DNA of 64,000 nt, from positions 62,001-126,000 of the forward strand of contig NZ_MNBW01000007.1 in assembly GCF_001879715.1 (NCBI RefSeq), in the 5' to 3' direction. This DNA comes from Nioella nitratireducens. Lineage in GTDB: Bacteria > Pseudomonadota > Alphaproteobacteria > Rhodobacterales > Rhodobacteraceae. How positions within the stretch are numbered: position 1 is the first letter of the stretch; each line of letters opens with the position of its first letter. Below the pieces are notes generated by a model. That model had not been told where the DNA came from, ran no database searches, and saw only the letters and a program-made list of their open reading frames with translations. The position numbers and the translations under genes are program-made. This document shows, one piece after another, positions 27,058 through 34,486 of this stretch.

Positions 27058-27536
27058 GCCGCGTCCTTCTTCTGGCAGTTGGGGCAGACGCCCTCGGCCT
27101 CGGTCACGGTGCGCTCGATCCGGAAGCCGGTTTCGGCCGCGACCCGGTTGAGGTTGCCCTTGTCGGGTTCGGCCATGCCCTCGGCCACCGAATTGCAGAT
27201 CCGGCAGATCAGGAAGACCGGCGCATGGGTTTCGCCGGGATGGGTGCAGGCGACGAAGGCATTGAGACGCTCGATCTTGTGCGCGAAGCGGTGGCGCGTC
27301 AGGAAATCGAGCGCCCGATAGGCGACCGGCGGCTGCGAGCCGAGGCCCTCGTCGCGCAAGCGGTCAAGGATTTCATAGGCGCCGAGAGCGCGGTGTTCTT
27401 CCAACAGGATTTCAAGCACGCGGCGGCGCACCGGGGTCAGCTTCAGGCCCTCTTCGGCGCAATAGGCCTCGACCGCCTCGAGCCCGCCATGTCGGCAGGC
27501 GCTGTGGTCATGTCTGTCGAATCCGATCGTATCCAT
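27054..27536 (-). CDS. zur: Zinc uptake regulator Zur (Fur family)
   Basis: A 160-residue Fur-family repressor. The winged helix includes LTPVRRRVLEILLEEHRALGAYEILDRL and PVAYRALDFL. Two CxxC pairs (CRIC, CPNC) form the structural Zn site, and the His-rich N terminus DRHDHSACRHGG may bind metal. When Zn is sufficient it would repress both divergent arms. I chose ATG 27536 because GAGG lies six bases before it; an in-frame ATG at 27548 would add four residues. Context (znuC and znuB downstream, znuA divergent) makes zinc the clear ligand. Confidence 0.9.
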   Translation of the reverse strand: MDTIGFDRHDHSACRHGGLEAVEAYCAEEGLKLTPVRRRVLEILLEEHRALGAYEILDRLRDEGLGSQPPVAYRALDFLTRHRFAHKIERLNAFVACTHPGETHAPVFLICRICNSVAEGMAEPDKGNLNRVAAETGFRIERTVTEAEGVCPNCQKKDAA

Positions 27537-27569
27537 CTGCGGCCTCATGGAAAATTCGCCTCTTGATAC

Positions 27570-27582
27570 GTGATACTATTAC
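27570..27582. promoter_or_regulatory. Zur-box-like dyad 1
   Basis: GTGATACTATTAC is a 13-bp dyad matching at five of six base pairs around a central C. It fits the pattern GTNATANTATNAC expected for alphaproteobacterial Zur sites. It lies nearest to zur in the zur-znuA divergent region. Confidence 0.6.
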
Positions 27583-27603
27583 AGGTATCAAGCCGATAGA
27601 AAC

Positions 27604-27616
27604 GTTATACTGTAAC
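27604..27616. promoter_or_regulatory. Zur-box-like dyad 2
   Basis: GTTATACTGTAAC is a second 13-bp dyad with five of six matching pairs. It is shifted 34 bp from dyad 1 (about three helical turns) and lies just before the znuA ribosome site and ATG. Two sites would allow control of both divergent transcripts. Confidence 0.6.
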
Positions 27617-27629
27617 ATATGAGGTTCCC

Positions 27630-28583
27630 ATGCGCCTGCCCCTGACCGCCCTGCCCTTGCTGCTGGCCACCCCCGCCTTTGCCGATTTGCCCCGCGTCGC
27701 CACCGACATCGCACCGGTGCACAGCCTTGTCGCGCAGGTGATGGTGGGCGTGGGCGTGCCCGACCTGATCGTCGACCCCGGCGCCTCGCCACATGGCTAT
27801 GCGCTGCGCCCTTCGCAGGCGCGCGACCTGTCGCAGGCCGACGCGGTGTTCATGGTGTCCCACGCGCTGACCCCGTGGCTGGAAGGCCCGGTCGACAGCC
27901 TCGCCGGGGACGCGCTGGTGGTGGAATTGCTGGACGCGCCCGGCGTGAACGAATTGATGTATCGCGACCAGATTGCCTTTGGCGAGGACGATCATGGCGC
28001 GCAAGATACGCATGATGACCACGCCGCGGCGGACGCGCATGATGACCACGACCACGCCCACGAGGGGGTCGATGCCCATGCGTGGCTGGACCCGGAAAAC
28101 GCGCGGGTCTGGGTGCAGGTGATCGCCGAGGATCTGTCGTCCATGGACCCGGACCACGCCGACACCTATCGCGCCAATGCCGCAGAGGCCGAGGCCCGTC
28201 TGGCAGACCTGCAACAAGATATCGCAGTCCGGATGGCGCCGCTGGCCGATGTGCCGTTCATCACCTTTCACGACGCCTACCAGTATTTCGAGCACCGCTT
28301 CGGGCTGTCGGGGGTCGGGGCAATTTCCCTCGGCGACGCCAGCGCGCCCTCTGCCGCGCGCATTGCCGAGATCCGCGAGCTGGTGACCGACCGCAACGTC
28401 GTTTGCGTCTTTTCAGAGCCGCAGTTCAACCCGGCACTGGTCGAGACCGTGGCCAGCAGCAGCGGCCTGTCCACCGGCGTGATCGACCCGGTCGGTGCGT
28501 CGGTCACGCCCGGCCCGGATTTCTACGCGGAGTTTCTGGAAAATGTCGCCGATGCCTTTCAGGACTGCCTGTCACCCTCGTAA
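27630..28583 (+). CDS. znuA: Zinc ABC transporter substrate-binding protein ZnuA
   Basis: A 317-residue periplasmic zinc-binding protein. A signal peptide covers residues 1-18 (cleavage AFA-DL). The mature protein starts LPRVATDIAPVHSLVAQVM. Zn ligands are expected at the His in PVHSLV, the His of GVDAHAWLDPENARVW and the His of FITFHDAYQYFE. Between about residues 118 and 150 is the acidic His-rich loop typical of ZnuA, with at least seven histidines, which helps collect zinc. It is the only gene of the right arm of the zur region. Confidence 0.93.
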   Translation: MRLPLTALPLLLATPAFADLPRVATDIAPVHSLVAQVMVGVGVPDLIVDPGASPHGYALRPSQARDLSQADAVFMVSHALTPWLEGPVDSLAGDALVVELLDAPGVNELMYRDQIAFGEDDHGAQDTHDDHAAADAHDDHDHAHEGVDAHAWLDPENARVWVQVIAEDLSSMDPDHADTYRANAAEAEARLADLQQDIAVRMAPLADVPFITFHDAYQYFEHRFGLSGVGAISLGDASAPSAARIAEIRELVTDRNVVCVFSEPQFNPALVETVASSSGLSTGVIDPVGASVTPGPDFYAEFLENVADAFQDCLSPS

Positions 28584-28618
28584 GGGGCGGCCATGGGCGG
28601 CGATCCGTGGGAAAGGAT

Positions 28619-28692
28619 TGGAGCGGGCGACGGGAATCGAACCCGTATCATCAGCTTGGAAGGCTGAGGTCTTACCATTACACAACGCCCGC
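28619..28692 (-). tRNA. tRNA-Gly (anticodon TCC)
   Basis: A 74-nt cloverleaf on the minus strand with encoded CCA (28621-28619). The acceptor stem is GCGGGCG/CGCCCGC, the anticodon loop is CTTCCAA within the stem CAGC/GCTG, and the T-arm contains GGGTTCGATTCCC. Anticodon TCC reads GGA/GGG glycine codons. It lies between znuA and the end of the long minus-strand operon. Confidence 0.96.
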
Positions 28693-28793
28693 TCGGCGTG
28701 GTTCGACTTATTGGATGGGGTTGCTGGCGTCAAGTATCTGCCGGGCGACCAACCGGGATTTTCAGCGGCCAACCGCAGGCTTGCCCTGTGAAA

Positions 28794-28826
28794 GCGTGTC
28801 GCCGGTACCGCCCGCGGGCGACACGC
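28794..28826 (-). terminator. Strong hairpin after the RraA-family gene; probable operon terminator
   Basis: A perfect 10-bp stem (GCGTGTCGCC / GGCGACACGC) with a 13-base loop lies 35 bp after the RraA-family stop on the minus strand and is followed on that strand by TTT. It is the only clear terminator-like structure at the end of the 12.9-kb minus-strand gene set. Confidence 0.6.
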
Positions 28827-28860
28827 GCCAACCCCTTGATATCGCGCGGTCGAGGGCGGC

Positions 28861-29556
28861 CTAGACCCGCGCCTTTTCGAACGCTTCCCAAGCCTGCTGG
28901 AACGCCTCGAAATCAAAGCCCTCTTGTCGCGCCGGGCCCAGGACCAGCCTTTCGGTGTCCAGCAACGTCCGGATTGCCGCGGCAAGCGCGGGCAGCACGT
29001 CCCGGGGAACGACCAGCGCGCCATGGCGGTCGGCGTGGACCAGATCGCCGGGGGAAATGCGCAGGCCGAAAATTTCGACCGGGCAGTCGATGGCGCGGAC
29101 ATGGACGAAGCCGTGGCTTGGCCCGATCGAGCCCGCGATCACCGGGAAGCCCTTTGGCAGGTCGCCAAGGTCGCGCATGACACCGTTGGTCAGGGCGCCC
29201 GACAGGCCGAAGCCCTTGTGCACGGTGGTGTTGATCTCACCCCAGTACGCGCCGATTGCATGAGGAAAATCAACGTCTTCCACGACCGCGATGGCGGGAT
29301 CCGGAGACTCGGCCATGTAGCGGTAATAGGCCATGCGGCGCGCGCGCACGGCGTCGGCGGGATCGGTGGGCGGGGCAACGGCGGCGATCTGGGCGGTGCG
29401 GGCATAGCCGACGATGGCGCCCTCTTCCGGGGCCGATGCCAGCATCGTGCCACGCGTGAAGGCATCGAAGCCGCGTTTGCCTTGCACGACCTCGATGGCG
29501 TTGCAGACGGTGGGGGTATCGACCGTGCGGAGCAGGTCCAGAAGCGTGCTGTTCAT
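28861..29556 (-). CDS. RraA family protein, 4-hydroxy-4-methyl-2-oxoglutarate aldolase type
   Basis: A 231-residue RraA-fold protein. It keeps the residues that separate aldolases from the RNase E regulator: GVMRDLGD gives R128 and D129 with an acidic residue at D132 (R-D-x2-D). Such enzymes cleave 4-hydroxy-2-oxo acids to pyruvate plus a second product or decarboxylate oxaloacetate, using Mg. I chose ATG 29556, which overlaps the hydrolase stop as TGATG; a TTG precedes it. As the last gene of the minus-strand set, it is a good candidate for the final retro-aldol step of an uncharacterised pathway. Confidence 0.85.
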   Translation of the reverse strand: MNSTLLDLLRTVDTPTVCNAIEVVQGKRGFDAFTRGTMLASAPEEGAIVGYARTAQIAAVAPPTDPADAVRARRMAYYRYMAESPDPAIAVVEDVDFPHAIGAYWGEINTTVHKGFGLSGALTNGVMRDLGDLPKGFPVIAGSIGPSHGFVHVRAIDCPVEIFGLRISPGDLVHADRHGALVVPRDVLPALAAAIRTLLDTERLVLGPARQEGFDFEAFQQAWEAFEKARV

Positions 29557-30248
29557 CAATCCTCCAACCAGCGGGTCAAGGCCGCCGTGGTGCGTTCGGG
29601 GTGGTCCAGTGTGGGCAGGTGGCCCGCGGTCTCGATGATCTCAAGGCGGCTGTTTTTCAGCAATCCGTGCATCAGCTCATGGCGCTCGACCGGGCAGAGC
29701 CTGTCTTGCCGCCCGCACAGGACGAGGGCCGGTCCATCAAAGGCCCGCAGCGTTTCCTGTTGATCGGGGCGATCACGCAAAGCTATGGATTGATTGATAA
29801 AAACCTGCGGCCCAAGGTCCATGGCCATGGCCATGCACAGCGCCTCGATCTGGGGTCTGCGGGGGCTGTCAGTGCAATAATTGGGGATCATCGCCTCGGC
29901 CATGACCTCTTGCAGGCGGCCGGCGCGGACGGCCTCGATCTGGGGCGCGCGGCGGGCCTTGACCGCATCCAGTTCGGCGCGGGGATTGGTGTCGAGCAGC
30001 GCCAGACGTGCCACCCGGTCGGGGGCCTGGCGCAGGATTTCCATGGCCAGAATACCCCCCATGGAAAGGCCCGCCAAGGCAAAGCGGGGCGGCGCCACGG
30101 CAAGGATTCCCCTCGCCAATTGCCCCATGCTGGCAGCGTTTCCGAGGGGCATTGTGGTGACGGGGTGGCGGCCGGAGAGGGCGGCGATCTGGGGGGCGAA
30201 GAGGCGTGCGTCGCACATCATTCCGGGGAGGAAAACAATGGGTGTCAT
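29556..30248 (-). CDS. Alpha/beta fold hydrolase
   Basis: A 230-residue alpha/beta hydrolase. The oxyanion segment is VFLPGMMCDARLF near the N terminus, the nucleophile is S62 in GLSMGG, the acid is in LCGRQDRLCP, and the His is in ETAGHLPTLDHPE. It would hydrolyse an ester, lactone or similar bond. I chose ATG 30248; a longer frame from 30335 would begin inside the 11-bp repeat array and is unlikely. It is coupled to the RraA-family aldolase by a one-base overlap. Confidence 0.85.
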   Translation of the reverse strand: MTPIVFLPGMMCDARLFAPQIAALSGRHPVTTMPLGNAASMGQLARGILAVAPPRFALAGLSMGGILAMEILRQAPDRVARLALLDTNPRAELDAVKARRAPQIEAVRAGRLQEVMAEAMIPNYCTDSPRRPQIEALCMAMAMDLGPQVFINQSIALRDRPDQQETLRAFDGPALVLCGRQDRLCPVERHELMHGLLKNSRLEIIETAGHLPTLDHPERTTAALTRWLED

Positions 30249-30284
30249 GCTGCGTCCTCGGTCGAAAAGGAGGGGGTGCCCTGC

Positions 30285-30322
30285 GTACACCCCCTGTACA
30301 CCCCCCGTACACCCCGCGTGCA
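30285..30322. repeat. Second array of 11-bp GTACACCCC-type repeats
   Basis: Units start at 30285 (GTACACCCCCT), 30296 (GTACACCCCCC) and 30307 (GTACACCCCGC), with a degenerate GTGCA at 30318. Two of the units are identical to units in the 2557-2600 array, in the same orientation relative to the minus-strand genes. It lies between the cupin stop and the alpha/beta hydrolase start. Confidence 0.85.
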
Positions 30323-30393
30323 GACAAAACGGCATTTGCGCGGGCGCGGGAGCGGCGTCGGAGCGGCCCTTGACGACGGCCGCCCCGGTCGGG

Positions 30394-31362
30394 TCAGGCC
30401 CCGGACCAACTGGGGCCAGCGGGGTCTTGGGTGGCGGTAATGCGATAGAGCGCGGCTTCGCCGGTCATCGCGGGCACGACGCTGTGGGCGAGGTGCTCGG
30501 GCACCGACATGGTGTCGCCTGGGGCGAGCGTCGCGCTGCCTCCGTCCCAGTCCACCCGCCAGTGGCCCTTGACCGGCATCAGAACGGTCGGGCGATCCTG
30601 CGCGGCCTTGGCGGGCGTGGCCGAGGCGCGGGTGAGGAAATCGACCTCGAAGCCCGGCTTGTCCTGAAGCAGCCCGGTTTCGCCGATCACGGTGCAGGGG
30701 CTGCGGTCGGCAAGCGCCACCATGTCCCAATAGCGCGCAACGTGGTTGGGCAGCACCTCTGCCGTGGTGGGTTCGGGGCGCTTGGCGAGTTCCTCTTCCG
30801 TCATCAGGGGCATCGGCTGCACACCCTCGGGCAGGTGTTCGCCCTTCTTGGTGTCGTAGAGCTTGCCGGTTTCGGCCAGCACCAGCCCGTGATCGGCGGC
30901 GTCCTCGATCACCTGCGGGGCCCACATGACGCCGCCGCCAGCATCGTCGCCGCCGAGGATTGCCATGATCATCCCGTAATCGGTGCCGATATTTTCAAAC
31001 CCCCGGAACACGCCAGTGGGGATGTTGAAGATGTCGCCGGGTTCCAGCACGACCTCGCCCGCCGTGCCCCAGCGGCCCCAGAAGAAGCGCCAGCGCCCGG
31101 AGAGGACGAAGAACGCCTCTGCGGTTCGGTGATCGTGCAGCGAGTTGCGGCATTTGGGCGGCTGGCCCGCCGCCCCGATGTTGAAGCCGTGCGGGATGGT
31201 GATGTGGACGTGCTGGTCGGGGCTTTCCGACACGCCGCCGCCGATGATGGTAAAGTTTTCCTTCTGGTCGCTGCCCGGCGTGTGGGCGTCGATGAAGGCG
31301 GTCTTGCAGGGGTGCAGGTCGCCATAGCGAACGATGCGGGCGTCCATGTCTTGCGGGGTCAT
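30394..31362 (-). CDS. Cupin domain protein of unknown substrate
   Basis: A 322-residue protein with two cupin-like halves. The first half (about residues 60-140) has RNSLHDHRTAEAFFVLSGRWRFFWG followed by LEPGDIFNIPTGVFRGFENIG, the classic metal-binding and PGD/P cupin motifs. The second half (about 265-310) has KGHWRVDWDGGSATLAPGDTMSVPEHLAHSV. Bicupins include dioxygenases, isomerases and decarboxylases; no family match allows a reaction to be named. It follows, after a 369-bp gap, the first tandem-SnoaL gene and precedes the hydrolase and aldolase, so it probably acts in the same pathway. Confidence 0.82.
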   Translation of the reverse strand: MTPQDMDARIVRYGDLHPCKTAFIDAHTPGSDQKENFTIIGGGVSESPDQHVHITIPHGFNIGAAGQPPKCRNSLHDHRTAEAFFVLSGRWRFFWGRWGTAGEVVLEPGDIFNIPTGVFRGFENIGTDYGMIMAILGGDDAGGGVMWAPQVIEDAADHGLVLAETGKLYDTKKGEHLPEGVQPMPLMTEEELAKRPEPTTAEVLPNHVARYWDMVALADRSPCTVIGETGLLQDKPGFEVDFLTRASATPAKAAQDRPTVLMPVKGHWRVDWDGGSATLAPGDTMSVPEHLAHSVVPAMTGEAALYRITATQDPAGPSWSGA

Positions 31363-31731
31363 TTGATGTGTCCTTGGTGTGGAACTGCGGTTGGGGTGAT
31401 TGGGCCGGGATCAGCCCGCCCCCGGTGGCCGCAGGTTCAGGCGCCGCGCACGGCGGGACGCGAAGTAGCCATGAAGGCGTGTCAGCGCTTTGGAGGGGTG
31501 GAGGCCGTGGACCTCGCGGCGCGGGACAAAGGCCAACGGCCGCCGCGCATCGCCGGGCCGCCCCCCGGCACGGCGATTTGGCTGCCACCGGCGCACCGCC
31601 CCAATCACTCGCGGACGTGGCCACAATAAACCGCCTCGCTCCAGCGCCCGATCGCCGCACCGCGGCCCGCCGACGCACAGCTGGCTCACTGATGGGGCGG
31701 CGCAGCGCCGGGTATCGCGCAAAGTGGTCAC
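31363..31731. other. 369-bp gap inside the operon without a recognisable gene
   Basis: This very GC-rich stretch separates the cupin gene from the tandem-SnoaL gene, while most other genes in the set overlap or nearly overlap. Frames are open on both strands but give low-complexity Arg/Pro/Gly-rich peptides with no domain. I see no clear promoter, RNA gene or hairpin dominating it. It may be a dispersed intergenic repeat or a decayed gene. Confidence 0.5.
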
Positions 31732-32706
31732 TCAGACCTCGCCTGTTTGCAGCAGGATCTGTTTCCAGATCGCGGTTTCGTCGAAGATCGTGTATTCGCG
31801 GCGCAGGCCCCATGGCCCGAATTCCGCGTGGGTCATGCCCATGATATGCACGCGCTTGGCCGTCGGGGTGCCGAAGCTGCCCCAGCCATCGTGCAGCCCG
31901 TCGAGCGACCAGCGGATCGCGGCGCGGGGCGGCATCAGATTGTCCTCACGCCCGATCTGGTGGTGGATCGTGAAGGTGGCCGAGGGGAAAGAAGCCCGCA
32001 GACCGAGCCAGAAGTCATCCACGCCGCCATGGCTCTGCCTTGTCACGCCACCGGGATATTCGCCGATCACCGCGCGGTCGTATTCCGTGGGAATGACCGC
32101 GAAATCGGCATTCATCATCCGGGTCAGGATATCGGCGTAACGCTGGCCCCACTCATTGTCATTGCCCCGGCCCGCATAGGGCCCCTGCACATCATTCTCG
32201 GGCAGGTAGGGTTGGATGCACGTTTCCGGCCCGCCCTCGCGCGCGATCAGGTCGCGGGCATATTCCCTGGGGGTCCACCCCAGTTGCCGCACGATGGCGC
32301 CCTGATCGCGGACCAGCCATTCATCGGTGATCCGGTTGGCGCGGGCATAGCAGTCGGCGATGATGCGATAATGCAGGGTCTTGCCGGTGGCCTTGCCATA
32401 GACGCCGTCATGGGTGTGGGTCGCGGTGGAATGCAGGCGATGAGAGCTGAGATACCCGTCATCATTGCCCTCGCACCATATCACGTCCTCGCCATACAGC
32501 GTCCGGTCGGGAAACTCTGCCAGTGTCGCCATGGTGGCGGCGACCACGTTCTGGTTGCCGATAACGATAGAGCCGGGCGAGCGTACCGGCATGTCGGCGC
32601 CGTAGTAGTGGTCAAGCGTGGCGATGCCGCGATCTTCCCAGATCTCCTTGGTGATGCCGATGATGTAGTCGGGAAAATCTTTCCACTTGGGGTCGAAGCC
32701 CTTCAT
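31732..32706 (-). CDS. Tandem SnoaL/NTF2-like protein 1
   Basis: A 324-residue cytoplasmic protein made of two NTF2-like (SnoaL) cone folds, about residues 1-150 and 170-310. Recognisable elements are the helix WEDRGIATLDHYYGADMPVRSPG and, in the second half, SHGGVDDFWLGLRASFPSATFTIHHQIGREDN and MGMTHAEFGPWGLRREYTIFDETAIWKQI. The fold hosts polyketide cyclases, ketosteroid isomerases, dehydratases and epoxide hydrolases, so the reaction is unknown. I chose ATG 32706 because AAGGA lies eight bases upstream and it overlaps the LacI stop as ATGA; ATG 32715 is possible. It is the most divergent of three such proteins at this locus. Confidence 0.82.
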   Translation of the reverse strand: MKGFDPKWKDFPDYIIGITKEIWEDRGIATLDHYYGADMPVRSPGSIVIGNQNVVAATMATLAEFPDRTLYGEDVIWCEGNDDGYLSSHRLHSTATHTHDGVYGKATGKTLHYRIIADCYARANRITDEWLVRDQGAIVRQLGWTPREYARDLIAREGGPETCIQPYLPENDVQGPYAGRGNDNEWGQRYADILTRMMNADFAVIPTEYDRAVIGEYPGGVTRQSHGGVDDFWLGLRASFPSATFTIHHQIGREDNLMPPRAAIRWSLDGLHDGWGSFGTPTAKRVHIMGMTHAEFGPWGLRREYTIFDETAIWKQILLQTGEV

Positions 32707-33722
32707 TTTGTCCATCCTTCAGGAAGTCGTGCCGAGCCGCGCACCATCAACGGCCCGTCAATGGCCACGCGGCGCGGCGGGGCCGACGGGGTTTCGATCC
32801 GGGCCAACATGGTGCGCACGGTCTCATCGACCATGCGGTTGGCGGGCTGACGCACGGTGGTCAGGTTGTAGCTGGGCCATGCGGCGATGGTGACGTCGTC
32901 ATAGCCTACGACAGACACGTCACCGGGCACCGACAGCCCGAGGTCGAAGCGTAGAACGTCCATCACCGCAAACGCCATGTGATCGTTGGCGACGAACACG
33001 GCATCGGGCCGGTCGGGGCGGGTAAAGAGATCGCGCGCCGCCGCCTGCGCCTGATCGGCATGGAAATTCCCGACGGCGCGGGCGTGCAGCGACAATCCCG
33101 CCTCGGCCAGCCCGTCGAGGAAGCCCCGTTCGCGGTCGCGTTGGGTCGAGGCGCCCTCCCACCCCGCGATATGGGCGACCTTGCGGTGACCGCCCTGGGC
33201 GAGAAACCGCGCCAGCTTGCGCCCGCCCGCCACGTTGTCAGAGGCGACCCCGGCCAGCGTTTCGTCATCCTGCAAGCGGTTGAACAGCACCACGGGCACG
33301 CCCGCCGCCTCGCAGCGCAGGGTGATGTCCGACGACATGGCGACCGAGGCCATGATGATCCCGTCGACCTGGTAGTCGAGGATTTCGGACACCACGTCGT
33401 CGATATTGCCCGCCGTCTGCGAGGCCATGAAGATCAGGACGTGGTAGCCCTGTGCCTGCAACGCGGTCGAGAGCTTTTCCAGCACCTCGGGGTAGAAATG
33501 GTTTTCGAGATAGGCAACGACGAGGCCGATCATCCGCGAACGCCCGGTGATCATCGCGCGGGCCAGCACGTTGGGGCGATAACCCAGTTCCAGCGCAGCC
33601 TTCTTTACCTTGTCGGCGGTCTTGGCGGAGACCGAGGCACCGGGGGTGAACACACGCGATACCGCGCTTTGGGAGACGCCGGCCCGTTCGGCCACTTGCA
33701 GGGATGTCACTTTCTCCGCCAT
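32703..33722 (-). CDS. LacI family transcriptional regulator
   Basis: A 339-residue LacI/GalR repressor. The N-terminal HTH is TSLQVAERAGVSQSAVSRVF (about residues 6-25) followed by the hinge helix YRPNVLARAMITG, then a periplasmic-binding-protein-like sensor (MIGLVVAYLENHFYPEVLEKL, VFVANDHMAFAVMDVL). It is encoded inside the operon between the SDR and SnoaL genes with one- and four-base overlaps, so it probably autoregulates. The LacI-type dyads at 41735-41750 and 41790-41805 are its likely operators, with a sugar-like inducer. Confidence 0.9.
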   Translation of the reverse strand: MAEKVTSLQVAERAGVSQSAVSRVFTPGASVSAKTADKVKKAALELGYRPNVLARAMITGRSRMIGLVVAYLENHFYPEVLEKLSTALQAQGYHVLIFMASQTAGNIDDVVSEILDYQVDGIIMASVAMSSDITLRCEAAGVPVVLFNRLQDDETLAGVASDNVAGGRKLARFLAQGGHRKVAHIAGWEGASTQRDRERGFLDGLAEAGLSLHARAVGNFHADQAQAAARDLFTRPDRPDAVFVANDHMAFAVMDVLRFDLGLSVPGDVSVVGYDDVTIAAWPSYNLTTVRQPANRMVDETVRTMLARIETPSAPPRRVAIDGPLMVRGSARLPEGWTK

Positions 33723-34486
33723 CAGTCCGCCGTCCAGCCCCCGTCCACCATCAGCGCGGTGCCGGTGATCAGGGCCGAGGCATCGGCGGCGAGGAACACG
33801 ACCGCGCCCATGATGTCCTCGACCTCGCCGGGGCGGCCGAGCTTGATCTTTTCCTTGATCCATTCCGCGCGGTCGGGATCGTCGAAGGTGGCTTGCGTCA
33901 GCGGGGTCAGGATGAAGGTGGGGCAGATCGTGTTGACTCGGATCTGCTTCGGCCCCCATTCGATCGCCATGGATTTGGTAAAGCCTTCCACCGCGTGCTT
34001 GGTGGCAGAATAGACCGCGCGGTCGATCCCGCCCACATGCGCCATCTGGCTGGAAATGTTGATCAGCGTGCCGGGTTTGCCTGCCGCCGCCAGCCCCTTG
34101 GCCACGGCGCGGGTCAGGAAATAGGCCCCCTTGATGTTGAGGGTGCTGACCGCGTCGAAATCGGCCTCGGTCGTGTCGAGCGCGGGCGCATGGCGGGCCA
34201 TCCCGGCAGAGTTGACGAGGATGTCGAAGGGGCCATGGTCGGCAACGGCGGCCTCGGTCGCGGCCACGTCGGACACGTCCATCGCCAGTGCTTCGGCGCT
34301 GTGGCCCCCGGCGTGCAGATCGGCGACCAGCCCGGCCAGCTTGTCGGCAGAGCGCGCGGCGACGACCACATGGGCCCCGGCCGCGGCCAGCGCGGCGGCG
34401 CAGGCCAGACCGATGCCGGACGAGGCCCCTGCGACCAGAGCGCGTTTGCCGTCGAGGCGGAAGGAGGGGGTCTTGGGCAGGGTCAT
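33722..34486 (-). CDS. SDR family oxidoreductase
   Basis: A 254-residue classical short-chain dehydrogenase. The cofactor loop is AGASSGIG at residues 19-26, NSAG at 92-95, and the catalytic residues S145/S146, Y159 and K163 (YSATK) are present. The C-terminal FLAADASALITGTALMVDGGW is typical of sugar or polyol dehydrogenases. It overlaps the lacI start (TGATG) and the SnoaL stop (ATGA), so it belongs firmly to this operon, where it would oxidise a hydroxyl of the imported compound. Confidence 0.88.
   Translation of the reverse strand: MTLPKTPSFRLDGKRALVAGASSGIGLACAAALAAAGAHVVVAARSADKLAGLVADLHAGGHSAEALAMDVSDVAATEAAVADHGPFDILVNSAGMARHAPALDTTEADFDAVSTLNIKGAYFLTRAVAKGLAAAGKPGTLINISSQMAHVGGIDRAVYSATKHAVEGFTKSMAIEWGPKQIRVNTICPTFILTPLTQATFDDPDRAEWIKEKIKLGRPGEVEDIMGAVVFLAADASALITGTALMVDGGWTAD

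Noticed and set aside
31411-31731. Possible 106-residue minus-strand gene in the 369-bp gap
   Set aside because: The peptide is Arg/Pro/Gly-rich without domain features and has no clear ribosome site; the plus strand is equally open.
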